Shown piece by piece: positions 46,556-57,087 of a stretch of DNA of 64,000 bases. Source of the stretch: Cristatella mucedo (taxonomy: Eukaryota; Bryozoa; Phylactolaemata; Cristatellidae); contig WPIO01000036.1 in NCBI GenBank assembly GCA_009760855.2, positions 297,001 to 361,000 of the forward strand, in the 5' to 3' direction. Within the stretch, counting starts at the first letter, position 1. Each line of letters opens with the position of its first letter. Under the pieces are notes generated by a model. That model had not been told where the DNA came from, did no database searches, and saw only the letters and a program-made list of their open reading frames with translations. Both the position numbers and the translations under genes were made by a program.

Positions 46556-46924
46556 CACAGCTCTGACGCTCTGACGGAAAGAGACGACGAGAGACGTGCT
46601 GGACGACGGGGTCAGGGTCGAAGCTGTACTGGTACAGCCGTGTGTCCGACTACCGCCGAGTGCCACAGCTGCCAAAGTACTCGGCAAAGTGCCCAAGTTC
46701 ACGTTCGGCACAAAGCCTAAAGTGCAGCTGACTGACTGTCCTAGAGTTAGCCTTTTCGGCACGAATTTCGATATAGTTGACCGGCCACTGTATTCGCTAC
46801 TCTAGACCAAGATGCAATTCGCTGCCGAAACGTGTCTACTCTGTCAGAATAGTATGTTGCAGTGCGACCCGCAATTCTTCACTCAATAGTGGATTGTGTA
46901 GGAGGACAACTTTTGGCCCTACGG
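46556..46924. other. Unassigned
   Basis: A 69-codon frame at 46596-46805 has no recognised motif. No gene called. Confidence 0.35.
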
Positions 46925-47070
46925 CCGGAGCTCAAGGATAAGGTGCTCACTCTTCACAATCGTGCTCGTGGATCAGACTCCTGCACTGGGCGATCCTGTA
47001 TTTCCACTAAAAGCAGTGGTGATAGCCGTGAAGGTTCTTCTGATGCTATATAGATGAGGCTGCTACAGTA
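46925..47070 (+). mobile_element. SINE-1-related, diverged
   Basis: GAGCTCAAGGATAAGGTGCTC stands where the A box should be and CGTGGATCAGACTCC where the B box should be. CACTGGGCGATCCTGTATTT, AAGCAGTGGTGATAGCCGTG and TTCTTCTGATGCTATATAG follow in SINE-1 order. Confidence 0.6.
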
Positions 47071-47459
47071 GCTAGTATTTATTGTATTGAGCAGGCACAG
47101 CGGGTGCATATTCTTTTCCAGAAACAGTCAGTGGCTTCCTGTTCGCCTACCGTCGGCCCCACAAGCCAAGCGGATGGTGGTAAGCATTTTCCGGTGCGCC
47201 GCTTACAGCGCGTAGCTGACTTCATTTGTGCTCCACCAGAAGGCGCAAATCCGAGCGGCCGGAAGCTCAGGTCAATGCGTCGTGCCACAACTGGCCAGAA
47301 GTTCGTTAGGAGTGTCTTGGCAAGCATTAAGAGCGTGCTTTTGCACATCCTCAACCGAAGTCTTTCGCCACAAGCGAGCGCAAGTAGCTGGTGCTTATCC
47401 CTGTGGCTGTGCGATATATACACGAGAATCCAGCTTCTCGAAGGCTGTCAGCTCTAGTG
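47071..47459. other. Unassigned
   Basis: Overlapping 114-117 codon frames on opposite strands (47079-47423 minus, 47104-47457 plus) have no recognised domain. I do not call a gene. Confidence 0.35.
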
Positions 47460-47615
47460 TATGGATATTTTTGGATGCAATCAATTTTCAAAGCGGCGAA
47501 AGAGTACGTAGTCTCCACGGAAGCGCTTTACGTCTGCTGCTGGGTTCGAGCCTACGTACGACCTTAGTCGTTAAAGGCGAGTGCGTTGCGACTGGGCCAC
47601 ACTTCGCGGCCTAGC
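47460..47615 (-). mobile_element. SINE-2-related variant
   Basis: The minus strand has GGCCCAGTCGCAACGCACTC, GCCTTTAACGACTAAGGTCG and GTAGGCTCGAACCCAGCAG (a B-box-like GGCTCGAACCC). AGCGC, ending in TTTGAAAATTGATTGC, follows. It shares GCCTTTAACGAC with the fragment at 53.1 kb, suggesting a subfamily. Confidence 0.4.
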
Positions 47616-48404
47616 CTCCCTCGCCGGTCTCAACACTCGCTAAAGAGTGCCTACCGCCGTCGCCGCTAGAGTGCGTAAGGCAGCGGAAGTGGAAAGTGTT
47701 TCGAGGCAAGCGAGCGACGCGGGCTGACTAGCTGCCGACTGGCTGCCGACTATCTCGCGGATTAATTCTGCAGACAGAGGAAATAGAGGCGAATGCCGCG
47801 GCGAGGCGCGGTTTGCATTTCCCAGGTTCGCTCGTCGCCCGGCAAGTGCGAGCACAAGTTGCCACCAAAACAAGCCGCCGGATTGGACGCGACTGGCAAA
47901 CTGCCATCGCCGCCATTCGCGGTAATTTCAATGCCATATTGACTGAATGACGCCAAGAAAAGAAAGAGTAGCTGTAGGACTGGGAAGGTTGGGCGATCAA
48001 GTTTAATTACTTCCCACTTGTTTTGCGCGCATCTCGCCCATTCTGCGGTCGGTCGCGGCAGCGGAGCGGGCGTGGTCAGTAGCTTCTCAAGTCATTTCCG
48101 CTCTACTCGAAAGCGCAATCAAGTCATTACCTCGGAGTCGCGCAGCCACGACTACCAGGTCTCTCTCGACGTGGATCCATCCTCGAATTTAACCGCTCTC
48201 CAAGATCGCGATTAACTCGCTGTAGTTGCTAGTCGCCAAAATCCTCAGGTAGCAAATTGGAATCCATGCGCCTCCAAGCGCGGCACAGCGAGTCGTAAAG
48301 GCTACCTGGGTAAGCGGCCGCATGCCGACGTTAGCCGAGCGTGGCAGTAACCTCGTACCTTGGAGTGGTATCCTGATTTAGCACCCCATCGTTCATTCAA
48401 ATCT
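47616..48404. other. GC-rich, unassigned
   Basis: CGACTGGCTGCCGACTATCT contains short direct repeats (CTGCCGACT). Open frames on both strands have no recognised content. Confidence 0.35.
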
Positions 48405-48645
48405 AAAATAAATATAACTCATTTGTGTAGCTCCCGAAGAGAATTAAATTTAAAGCGCCTAAAAAGAGTTTGAGTTCTCTGTGGGCGCTTTATAAAGTGT
48501 ATTATTATTATAATTATTATTAAATCTCTATTCAGGTGCTTCAGAGATGCCACGGCGTTCTAGCCCACGACCTTGGACGTAAAATACCTTGACCCTGGTA
48601 GGGCGAGCACCTTAGCCACTGGGGCAAACCGGAGCGGTATTTAAT
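48405..48645 (-). mobile_element. SINE-2, interrupted in its tail by an L2-A tail
   Basis: Minus-strand head GGTTTGCCCCAGTGGCTAAG and body CGTGGGCTAGAACGCCGTGG. The 3' hairpin region is split: GCACCTGAATAGAGATTTA lies on one side of the insert and TTCTCTTCGGGAGC on the other. Confidence 0.8.
48450..48518 (+). mobile_element. 69-bp L2-A tail inserted in SINE-2
   Basis: Consists only of the terminal hairpin (TAAAGCGCCTAAAAAGAG ... GTGGGCGCTTTATAAAG) and ATT units. ATTAAAT flanks it on both sides (48443-48449 and 48519-48525), a clean 7-bp target-site duplication in the SINE sequence. Confidence 0.88.
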
Positions 48646-48698
48646 AATAATAATAATTGTAATATTGCACTTGATAAAGCGCCCTCAGAGAACTCAAC

Positions 48699-48742
<44 letters not shown>

Positions 48743-48955
48743 AGGCGCTTTACATTTGCTGCAAAGAGAAATGCATTTGAACGGTGAGCAGAATCATGCT
48801 TAATAAACAAACAAAATGAATAACATGGTAAGGGGTGATATGCACAGGGTCAGCATGCAAAATAAAGTGGCAGCATGCACAGTGTCGGCACGCATAAGCA
48901 CATGAAGGACGAATCACAGGGACCCACTAAATGCTGTCCTAAATAGGTGTGTTTT
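48646..48955 (-). mobile_element. L2-A 3' UTR fragment with expanded (CT)n
   Basis: Tail AATAATAATAATAATTG, hairpin, then UTR repeats to GTCCTAAATAGGTGTGTTTT. A CT run at 48702-48741 lies in the hairpin at the same place as the GA run in the copy at 40.5 kb. Confidence 0.9.
48702..48741. repeat. (CT)n expanded within the L2-A hairpin
   Basis: About 18 CT units with one TTT break, located between AACCT and AGGCGCTTTAC. Confidence 0.95.
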
Positions 48956-49039
48956 TGATTTAGAGGCAAGAAAACTAGCTATGGCTACCACTCTGGGCCG
49001 ACATTCGAGGACGGCTCACCTCAGGAATAAATAAAATAA

Positions 49040-49217
49040 ATGAATAAATCCTAGCTGATTCAACAGCCTCTTTTTGTATAGCGATAGAAGAGCCTTTATG
49101 GTTATCACCACCGCTTGCAGTGGCGATAAAGAATCGCCCACTGCAGGAATCGAACCCACGACCTCGCGACCGAGGGCGTGAAAGCAACCACCTTACCTAG
49201 TGTGCCATCACGGCTTA
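49040..49217 (-). mobile_element. SINE-1
   Basis: Minus-strand A box GATGGCACACTAGGTAAGG, B box GGTTCGATTCC, body GCCACTGCAAGCGGTGGTGA and end AAAAAGAGGCTGTTGAATC. Only an occasional change from the family pattern. Confidence 0.88.
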
Positions 49218-49299
49218 CCATATAGCAGTCTATTGAACAGCTACGCAGCCGCTGGTTACATGTATCAGCTTGACTATGGCTACATCCTGCTATACATAC

Positions 49300-49516
49300 T
49301 CCCTGGCTATGGCTGGTGCTTGAAATCGCCATTCTGAGCTGATTTAACAGTCTCTTTTGCCGGCAGAAAAGCTTTATTGGCCATCGCAACCGCTTGCAGT
49401 TGGCGATAAAGGATCACCCAACTGCAGGATTTGAACCAACGATCTCGGCAGTGAAGAGCGAGCACCCCACTTGCCGTTCTACCACGGCCCGGTCAAGCAC
49501 CAGCCATAGCCAGGGA
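49300..49516. repeat. 24-bp perfect inverted repeat flanking a SINE-like copy
   Basis: The arms are 49300-49323 and 49493-49516 (beginning TCCCTGGCTATGGCTGGTGC) and match exactly. The 169-base loop is almost entirely a SINE-1-like copy on the minus strand. Confidence 0.9.
49333..49490 (-). mobile_element. SINE-1 variant inside the inverted repeat
   Basis: Minus-strand head CCGTGGTAGAACGGCAAGTG and GTTGGTTCAAATCCTGC (B box GGTTCAAATCC). The body has GTTGGGTGATCCTTTATCGC, GCAAGCGGTTGCGATGGCC and the end GAGACTGTTAAATCAGC. Confidence 0.65.
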
Positions 49517-49587
49517 ACAGCGAGCCGAAGGTTTTCGTTTATAGGAGGAGGAGGCTGGAGCCCCAAGTAGCGAAACATTCTACGTTC

Positions 49588-50415
49588 GATTCGATGTTCC
49601 AAAGTGACCTCTCGCTAGACGACCGCATCAGCTCCACAATCAAGTCTGCCTACTTTCAGCTGCGAAACATTGCTAAAATTCTGGCTTGTTTAGATAAGGA
49701 TACCGCGTCTAAGTTGGTCCATGCACTTGTGACAGACCGTCTGTAACTCACTGCTTGCTGGCCTACCGACATCTGCAATCAGGCAATTACAGCTTGTGCA
49801 AAACGCCGCAGCTAGGCTTGTCTGTCGTGAGCGTCGCAGTTGCCACATCACACCATTTCTCTCCGACCGGCACTGGCTACCAGTCAAGCAACGAATCGAC
49901 TTCAAAGTTTTGTCGCTCATTTTAGGTCACTTCATTCTTAGGCTCCAGCCTATCTCTCAGAACTACTCCCACATCAAGCCAAACATCGTACCACCCGCTT
50001 TTTGGAATCCAACTGTTTACCTATACTTCGTACAAACCTCAAATCCTTTGGAGACCGTGCATTTAGTTCGTATGCTCCCAAAGCCTGGAACTCACTCCCG
50101 ACTTGCATCATAGCATCCCCTGACTTGACCACATTTGAAAAGAGCACCTATTTAGGACAGCATTAAGTGGGTCCCCGTGATTCGTCTTGCATGTGCTTAT
50201 GCATGCCGACACTGTGCATGCTACCACTAACCACATCTGCATGCTGACCCTGTGATGTCACCCCTAACCATGTTATTCATGTTGTTTATCAAGCATGATA
50301 TTACTCACCATTCAATCGCGTTTCCCTTTACAGCAAATGTAAAGCTCCTAGAAAGAGATTGAGTTCTCCGAGGGCGCTTTATCAAGTGCATTGTTATTAT
50401 TATTATTATTATTAA
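49588..50415 (+). mobile_element. L2-A, 5'-truncated
   Basis: Starts in the LGVMFQSDLSLDDRISSTIK region at about 49590 and continues NIAKILACLDKDTASKLVHA. After a deletion that removes about 15 bases of the RLDFCNSLL codons it continues through LVQNAAARLVCRERRSCHIT, UTR and hairpin to (ATT)7. One frameshift near 49925. Confidence 0.92.
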
Positions 50416-50579
50416 TCTAGCATACTGTAATAGGGCTTATTGAATACACAGTTGGAAGTTTGCCGCCCACCACCCTACTCAAGGGGAAGCAACCTCCTTG
50501 CACCAATCCGGGCTCCGCCGCTGACCATAGTGTTAAACTTTGTGAGACACCCAAAGCACAGCTAAGAGTTATTATAATA
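50416..50579. other. Short unassigned spacer
   Basis: Nothing recognised. Confidence 0.3.
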
Positions 50580-51340
50580 ATATTTAGTCAAATAATACTG
50601 ATATTAATTGTAGGCTGCTTGCATAGCGCCCTGGGAGAAACAAATCTCTACCCAGGTGCTGTACAAATGCTGCAAGTGAATCAATGAGCTACTGACATGC
50701 ACAGTGTCAAGCATACAAATGAAGCAAAATTTCTTTCTTAGGGCAGTATGCTCAAGCATGGCATGGCAAGCAAAGACGCTCGTGCTACCGATGAGGTGAG
50801 CCACTGACGAGTTGGGTGCACCTAAACATGTACAGGCACGCATGGGCAGCACATGAGAGCCAGAAAGACAAGTTTCGAGCGGGCAAAGGGTTGCTGACAG
50901 AACAGGTACGTATTCAGCTGAGACTTGAATAGGGAAGATAGTAAGCCTATCGGGAGGAGTTCCAGGCTTTTGGTGAATGCGAGCTCAAGATTTACTTACA
51001 AAATAATTCAAACTTAGTGTGAGGGACTGCGAGAAAACTAGATGCTGAGTAGCAGTCGAAGTGAGCGCACACTGCTCGAGCGTCGTGATGTCGTATAGGT
51101 CATGGCTGGTGCAAGAGAGTGAAGCGACATGTAAGCCCGACAGATAAACGCAAAATCGATTCGTCGCTTGATGAGGAGCTAGTGAAGCTGAGACGGATGA
51201 AGAGTGAAGGGCCAGCAAGGTAAAGGTGAAGGTCAAGAGGAAGTTGACTATTGGCCTTTGGCGACAGACCGAACGACATGCAGTTTTTCGTCAGTTGCAG
51301 AAGGTTAATAGCCCTTGACTAGGAAGCCTATATAAAAGAA
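50580..51340 (-). mobile_element. L2-C, 3' part of a related L2 family
   Basis: The minus-strand 3' end reads GCACCTGGGTAGAGATTTG, TTCTCCCAGGGCGC, a stronger version of the L2 hairpin. The UTR contains ACTGTGCATGTCAG. A KAWNSLP-type site appears as GAGTTCCAGGCTTTTGG at 50957-50973 antisense. Otherwise the protein is eroded. The tail is the closest match in this window to the tail of SINE-2. Confidence 0.55.
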
Positions 51341-51499
51341 AATGCAGTAATCTGGCAGTGATTTTACACATTCTCTTGAATTCTCATGCCGCCTAACCAT
51401 GCATTATGAGTGAATCGTAATAGTCATATTTATAAACCATGAATAACAGAAAGCTTTAATTTGGTTGGTGTTGTATGCATGCGTGTCATTATAGACAAC
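51341..51499. other. Short unassigned spacer
   Basis: Nothing recognised. Confidence 0.3.
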
Positions 51500-52270
51500 G
51501 ATCAATGGTAGCATTTTTCAATCGGCTTCGACGGACAGCATCGATGTCAAGGGTTTTTAATTTTATTTTCTCGATTCATAGGTGATTTTAGAGGAGGAGG
51601 AGGAGTAGGGCACACATTGTAGACTGAATGAGATCTGTATGTAGTCAGATAAGCAGGGTTTGGTAATAATTGGTGATAACGAAGTGCAGTTGTGTGAGAA
51701 AATTTTGTCGATTGTGTGACCCTTGATGTGAGTGGGGCCATGCAAATGAGCCACAAGAGACAATGAGGCAGTCAATGCACTAAATTCAGTGCTGAAGGCG
51801 TCAGATAAGTAACCCAAGTGTATGTTTAAATCACCTATAACGAGTAAGGATCAAATTCTTTCACACAGAATCAAAATGAAATCGGAGAAATCCGAGATAA
51901 AGATGATTTGATACCTGTTGGGCGATAGACTAGTGCCACCGTCGTTAGCTTGTTGTCGGGCGAAATCAAGACAATCGATTCGACAGACTCTTCGAGGGTA
52001 CTGTAAATTGCTTGATTTTGAATTTAGAATGCATGATAACAGCAACTCCACCTCCAGTTTTTATTGATCTAGGGGTGTGAAAGAATGATAAACCAGTCAG
52101 GCTAGCGTCTTTAGTCGTCAGGCGGTCTACCTATTTTAGCCACGTTTCAGTCAAGGCGAGCAGGTCAAGACCACTTTCAGAAAAGTTCGCTTATTACTAG
52201 TGGTTTACTGCACACCGAGTGAGGATTCTAAAGACAAGCGTTAAGTCAATCGCGAAAGTTGTACTGATTA
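51500..52270 (-). mobile_element. L2-type endonuclease remnant
   Basis: On the minus strand, LTCSP.LKRG at about 52170 corresponds to LDLLALTETWLK (another frame reads LALTETWLK directly). SIKTGGGVAVIMH at about 52065-52030 is the GGGVA motif. LVIGDLNIHLGYL at about 51830 is the GDFNIH motif. HGPTHIKGHTID at about 51740-51700 is the conserved GPTH..GHTLD motif, and CLSDYIQISF the SDH region. It is broken by frameshifts but clearly the apurinic-like endonuclease that precedes RT in L2 elements. It may belong to the same element as the L2-C 3' part, with RT deleted. Confidence 0.7.
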
Positions 52271-53084
52271 AGAAAGTTTCTTCGCTAAATACACCAAGGA
52301 TGTGGATGCCTTGCCCATGAACCAAGGCCAATCCGTCCAGTCTCACAAAGATAAAAGATACAGATGTCTTCAGTAAACCTTCTCTATTCTAATTGAATTG
52401 GTGCATTTTTCTTGCTCATGCTGTACCTTTTTGGGTCAATCGTCCGTCGCCAAGTACCAGCCCACAATTAGGGGGTGACTGGGCCCGAATTCCACGTTCG
52501 CTTTGCCTGCGTGCCGACAGGAGCCCGTTCGACTCGAGTGCTTGGGCGGTGGTAGATAGTTGGCGAGCTAGCAGCCTTTGAGATGGCCAAACGAACAGAA
52601 CAGTTGAGTGGCGCTTGCTATCGAGGCCAAGCAGCAGCAGCAGTGGCGGTGGCGGCAGCAGCAGCAGCAGCGGAAGCAGCAGCAGAAGCAGCAGCAGCAA
52701 CTGCTGCTGCTGCAGTGCAGCCGTTCAAGCGGTGCAGCAGGCGGCGGCACGTAACGAGCGAGCGCAGCCGACACTTGGACCCGCCTTAGGCATGCCTTGA
52801 TCTGCTACTTACACCGCCCCAGATGGCTGCGGCGGCTCGAGCAAGTGCCAAATGAGCTGAGTGGCAAATGCTCTCGTGATTAGCTGGCACGAGGCACTGC
52901 CAGCCAGTGCACTGCGGCAACGAAGCTACCACAAACAGGGCAACACTTGTTTCGGCTCTAGGCTCGGCTATTCAGCTGTAGCTAATGGTCGGCTGAGTCG
53001 GAATTCTCATTTATAAAGCGGCGACAGACCTTTGGGGGGGTTAGGGAGTCTTCAGATCGCTGCAGGCAATTGAATGAATTGCGG
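52271..53084. other. Unassigned, with (CAG)n/(CTG)n fold-back
   Basis: At about 52633-52715 runs of GCAGCAG are followed by CTGCTGCTGCTGC, forming a triplet-repeat hairpin. Open frames through it read poly-Ala or poly-Ser and are not supported as genes. Confidence 0.45.
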
Positions 53085-53180
53085 CTGCAGAGTTTGAATC
53101 TGACCTTGAACCTTTAGCGCTCGAGCCCACGACCTGGGTCGTTAAAGGCGATCGCCTTGCTCCTGGGCCAAGCTAGGGCA
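53085..53180 (-). mobile_element. SINE-2-related fragment
   Basis: Minus-strand TTGGCCCAGGAGCAAGGCG (A-box-like), GCCTTTAACGACCCAGGTCG and GTGGGCTCGAGCGC (B-box-like). It lacks a clear L2-type tail. Confidence 0.4.
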
Positions 53181-53564
53181 TAGCAGTTGATCAGACCTAC
53201 TATAAAGGGCTAATGCCACGCGGTCGGTAGAGGGTCCCAAAATGAGGGCTGCCTTTCAAACCTACGCTCAATATTCTTTGCTTTATTTAAAGTCAGCCTA
53301 TGTAAACCTACGAGCGTCATGGCTGGGACACACCTGTCGTTTATTCAAAGGTGAACTGTCATTCAAGACCTTTACCGTGCATAATACCACAGCATGGCAA
53401 CAAGACGCATAGGTCGGGCAGAGAGCCAAGCGGGATGGCAGAGGAATGGAAGTATGCTGCGGATAGCATCAACGTCAATTGTGTTGAGGTTTCATGACCA
53501 GCATGCAATTTTGAATGTCAAAATAAGATCACATTCTAGTGAGAATGAAGTCCGCATATCATTA
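53181..53564. other. Unassigned
   Basis: Nothing recognised. Confidence 0.35.
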
Positions 53565-53692
53565 GCACTCTGAAACGATACCATTAACCATTAGGTCAAG
53601 CTTTCTTTGCAGCAGTATAAAGCGCATAGAAAGAGATTAAGTTCTCTGAGGTTGCTATGGAAATTTATTAGTATTATTATTGTTATTATTGT
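53565..53692 (+). mobile_element. L2-A 3' tail
   Basis: TTCTTTGCAGCAGTATAAAG, GCGCATAGAAAGAGATTAAG, TTCTCTGAGGTTGCTATGG, then ATT units. Confidence 0.75.
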
Positions 53693-54304
53693 AAAGGGTA
53701 ACGATACACTTCAATAGCGTACAATTTGAGATGCGAAATGGGGTTCAAATGGTATTGCATTATAATTGTGTTTAAGCTTGAATGTGAGCGAGAGATAGAG
53801 ACTTTGACAGTAAAAGCGTGTTTGAACACATTGGTTCGGGTGGGCTATACAATTGATTCTCAAACCACCTAGACTCAGAATTGAGTAATTCGTATGTAAA
53901 AACTCAAGAAAAAGTCAGAAAAGTTAGAGGCTAGCTTAGACTGTTACAACTGGTGGGTAATAAATAACCGCCCACCGGCTGTAACCTATCGCAAGCAGTA
54001 CAGAGAAGAAGAGAGATTTCAAAGATTCTTTGAATTTGAGCCAAGACTTGGAGGCTTGGAACCGGAAACTGGGCCGACAATAGGGAAGACAACTACCATA
54101 ACTAGGTTTCTAAGTTCTTGAAATCTAAAAAAATGAGAAGCTTTCTAAAGTAGCATCCGTGATAGTCGAGAGGTTTGTTTACTTCAGCCGTATCTCTCAG
54201 CGACATGAAGCATCTCAAAAGCTTCGTCATGTATCAGGTTTCTAACAGCTATCGACTCTTTGCTCTAAGAGTGGTCAATGCAGAGGTAAATGCGGAGATA
54301 AATT
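53693..54304. other. Unassigned
   Basis: Mostly AT-rich with no recognised gene. The last 30 bases (GCGGAGATAAATTACATT) resemble an L2-B 3' end abutting the L2-A that follows. Confidence 0.35.
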
Positions 54305-55300
54305 ACATTTGCTTTACATTTACTGCAAATGGGAACGCGATTGAATGGCGAGTAATATCGTGCTTGATAAACAACATGAATAACATGGTTAGGGGTGACA
54401 TGTACAGGGTCAGCATGCAAGTGTGGTTAGTGGCAGCATGCACAGTGTCAACACGTATAAGCACATGAAGGACAAATCACAGGGACCCACTAAATGCTGT
54501 CCTAAATAATTGTGTTTTAAAGTTCTTTGTAAAGGTGGTCAAGTCAGGAGATGTCGTGCTCAAGTCGGAAGTGAGTTCCGGGCTTTGGGAGCATACGAAC
54601 TAAAGGCATAGCCTCCAAAGGATTTGAGATTTGCAAGAGGTATGGGTAAACAGTTTGATTCCGAAAAGCAGGTGGTACGATACTTAGCCAGGTGGGGTGT
54701 AGACTTAATAGGTAATCAAGAGCCAAAGAACGAAGAGACTTAAAAATGAGTGGCACAATTTTGAAGTCGATGCATTGATTGACTGGGAGCCAGCACAGAT
54801 CGGCGAGAAGTGTTGTGATGTGGAAACTGCGACGCTCACGACATACAAGACCAACTGCATTGTTTTGCACCAGCTGTAAGCGCCTGAGTGCAAAGTCCGG
54901 TTGAACAGCAAGCAGTGAGATACAAAAGTCGATAGTGGATGTTACGAATGATTGGGGAAATTTAGATGTGGTATCCCTGTCTAAAAAGCCCCGAATTTTA
55001 GCAATGTTATGTAGCTGAAAATAGGCACACTTGATTGCGGAGCTGATATGGTCGTCTAACGTGATGTCACTTTGGAACGTGAAACCTAGATTTCTTGCAG
55101 ATTTAGCAGGTGATCTGCTGTCAGAGCTGATTTTGAGGGTCAAGCTTCTCAATTTCTGAACCACATTCGATGTGTTCATAACTAGTAAAGTGGTTGTATC
55201 ATTCAGTTAATTGTTAAGAGTGTTTGTACTGCCATCCATGTCTGGATGTCATCTATACATGCTGCAAAAGAGTTGAGAGAATCCGACGTGCTTCAGATTC
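54305..55300 (-). mobile_element. L2-A, RT C-terminal half, terminal hairpin missing
   Basis: The minus strand runs from HAACIDDIQTWMAV-like codons at about 55260 through a 211-codon open frame (55179-54544). That frame covers SARNLGFTFQSDITLDDHIS, SAIKCAYFQLHNIAKIRGF and LVQNNAVGLVCRERRSFHIT. The UTR follows to about 54310, where the final hairpin and (ATT)n are absent. Confidence 0.88.
54544..55179 (-). pseudogene. RT C-terminal frame of L2-A, 211 codons
   Basis: The frame is open from a Met that replaces the start of the LAIGKPSVIQKLERL region. A frameshift near 54720 replaces the usual LSESNSLPIPRTNLKSFGD with IVPPAFRNQTVYPYLLQ. It keeps no RT catalytic box, so it cannot be an enzyme. 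Confidence 0.7.
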
Positions 55301-55307
55301 ATTGCCT

Positions 55308-55332
55308 AACAATATGGCCCGTAGGCAATGAA
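55308..55332. repeat. Perfect hairpin, 11-bp arms, 3-base loop
   Basis: TTCATTGCCTA at 55308-55318 pairs exactly with TAGGCAATGAA further right. The loop is the short AT-rich and GGCCC segment between them. It lies at the 5' edge of the L2-A. Confidence 0.6.
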
Positions 55333-55492
55333 ACTAGCGAAGGCACTGTAATGGCTCCTAAACGAAAGTCCTTGGCCATCACTGGAGCTGAAGCCCATGG
55401 GTTCGATACCTCGAGGATACTTTACAGATATCGACCAAGCTGGCTTCTAAGAGCATATCTAATGACTTGAAGCTACAGCACCAACACCCACT

Positions 55493-55707
55493 TGTAATAA
55501 TAATAATAATTCACTTGATAAAGCGCCCTCAGAGAACTCAATCTCTCTCTAGGCGCTTTACATTTGCTGTAAAGTGAAATGCAATTGAATGGTAAGTAAA
55601 ATCATGCTTGAAAAACAAACGAAATGAATAATATGGTTAGGGGTGACATGCACAGGGTCAGCATGCAAATGTGGTTAGTGGCAGCATGCACAGTGTCAGC
55701 ACGCATC
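55493..55707 (-). mobile_element. L2-A 3' UTR fragment
   Basis: (AAT)n, hairpin with CTCTCTCTAGGCGC, and UTR repeats to CAGTGTCAGCACGCAT. Nearly identical to the copies at 22.6 and 61.6 kb. Confidence 0.9.
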
Positions 55708-55983
55708 GAGAGCAGACAGCATGTGAGCCACCATGAATATCCACATCGTCGTTACAAGTTTACATCCTTTATTTAATTTAATGCATCTCAGTCTGTAACT
55801 CCCAAAAGGTAAAAGTACTATGTTGGTATTTGTCAGGTGCGTTTTTCATAGCCCACTTAGGAGCCTAAGCGGCTTCCGGTACGCATTCGGTAGCCAGCAG
55901 TCTGCATCTCACGAAACTAACGGAAAATGGAAAGCCTAGCAGAGTCGGGAGAGTAGTTGAAGTAACGATTAGCATGGAGGTAC

Positions 55984-56063
55984 CATTTAATTGCATTTCC
56001 CTTTGCAGCAAATGTAAAGCGCCTAGAAAGAGATTAAGTTCTCTGAGGGCGCTTTATAAAGTA

Positions 56064-56094
<31 letters not shown>
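55984..56094 (+). mobile_element. L2-A 3' tail inserted in L2-B
   Basis: CATTTAATTGCATTTCCC, hairpin (GCGCCTAGAAAGAGATTAAG ... GAGGGCGCTTTATAAAG) and ten ATT units. The L2-B sequence GCATGGAGGTA/GCAGCTCAGG is continuous around it. No clear target-site duplication. Confidence 0.85.
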
Positions 56095-56095
<1 letters not shown>

Positions 56096-56439
56096 GCAGC
56101 TCAGGACCGCTGGAAAAAATGTGCCATAATCAGCAGCAGGAGAGTAGTTGTCGTTGCGTAAGAATCCTAGAAGCGAGTTCTACAGTCTGGGACCTGCGGA
56201 GCTGCAGCTTCTGTCGCCTATGGTCTTTAAGCGGAGTGGAATAGCTGATTTATCGTTAATAAAGGACCAATGGGCACGAGGAGGCTGAAACTAATGCAGC
56301 AGTTCAGCTAAGTATGGAGAAGCCAAGCCGTGGCGGGCCTTGTAGGTCAGCGTAGGAACTTTGCTCTGTATCCATTGACCAACTGGCAGCCATCCTAGCT
56401 AATTTGCAAAGAAGACACGTGGTTAAACCTCTGGAATTT

Positions 56440-57087
56440 TCAAAATAGCAATTTAGCCATATTCATTGCCATCTGCAGTGACTTAGTAGCTTTTTTCGGT
56501 AGCCCAGCCAAAAGGGAATTACAGTAATCAAGCCGAAACAGAATTAAGGAGCTAGTTAAGTTTTTTGCAAGCCACGGTGGAAGACTGCTCATAATCTTAG
56601 ATAGGGATCGGACTTTATGGCTAGCTGTAAAAGCAGTTTTCGGGCTGAAGCTTTTAAGATTTAGGCAGCTGTCGAAAACGGCACCTACATTTGGAGCGCG
56701 TAGTGATGGTCGCACAGCAGCGTCACCTAATAGAAGAGCAAAGCCTTCTAATCCAGCCACTCGCTTAGGGTGTCCCGTGAGCAGCAGTTCATTTTTATTG
56801 TCGTTTAGTTTCAAGAAACTTTCCAACATCCAGGATCGAATGTCGGCAAGGAAAGCCTTCAGGTTATCAGCTGCTTCAGCAGATTGTGATGGATGAAATG
56901 ACAAATACAGTTGAGTAGCGTCAGCATACAAGTGATATACTATGCCATGGGCCTTAATCAATTTTCCTGAGGTTGAGTATAAATAGAGAACAGCAAGGGA
57001 CTGGGAGGCACCTTTGAGGAACTCCGCGGATGGACGGTCTCGTAGATGAGACCTGACCCGCACACGACACGGTTTGAACACGATCAA
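56440..57087 (-). pseudogene. RT fragment of L2-B, 215 codons
   Basis: An open frame with AHGIVYHLYADATQLYLSFH, LKLNDNKNELLLTGHPKRVA, SLRAPNVGAVFDSCLNLKSF, LSKIMSSLPPWLAKNLTSSL and YCNSLLAGLPKKATKSLQMA. The N-terminal VTCGVPQGSV block is scrambled by frameshifts. YADA lacks the second metal-binding aspartate, so it cannot be active. Confidence 0.88.

Noticed and set aside
47079-47457. Gene in either of the 114-117 codon frames
   Set aside because: The frames lie on opposite strands over the same DNA and neither shows a recognisable motif.
55340-55420. Another SINE head (GGGTTCGATACC)
   Set aside because: A B-box-like string occurs without an A box or any SINE body.
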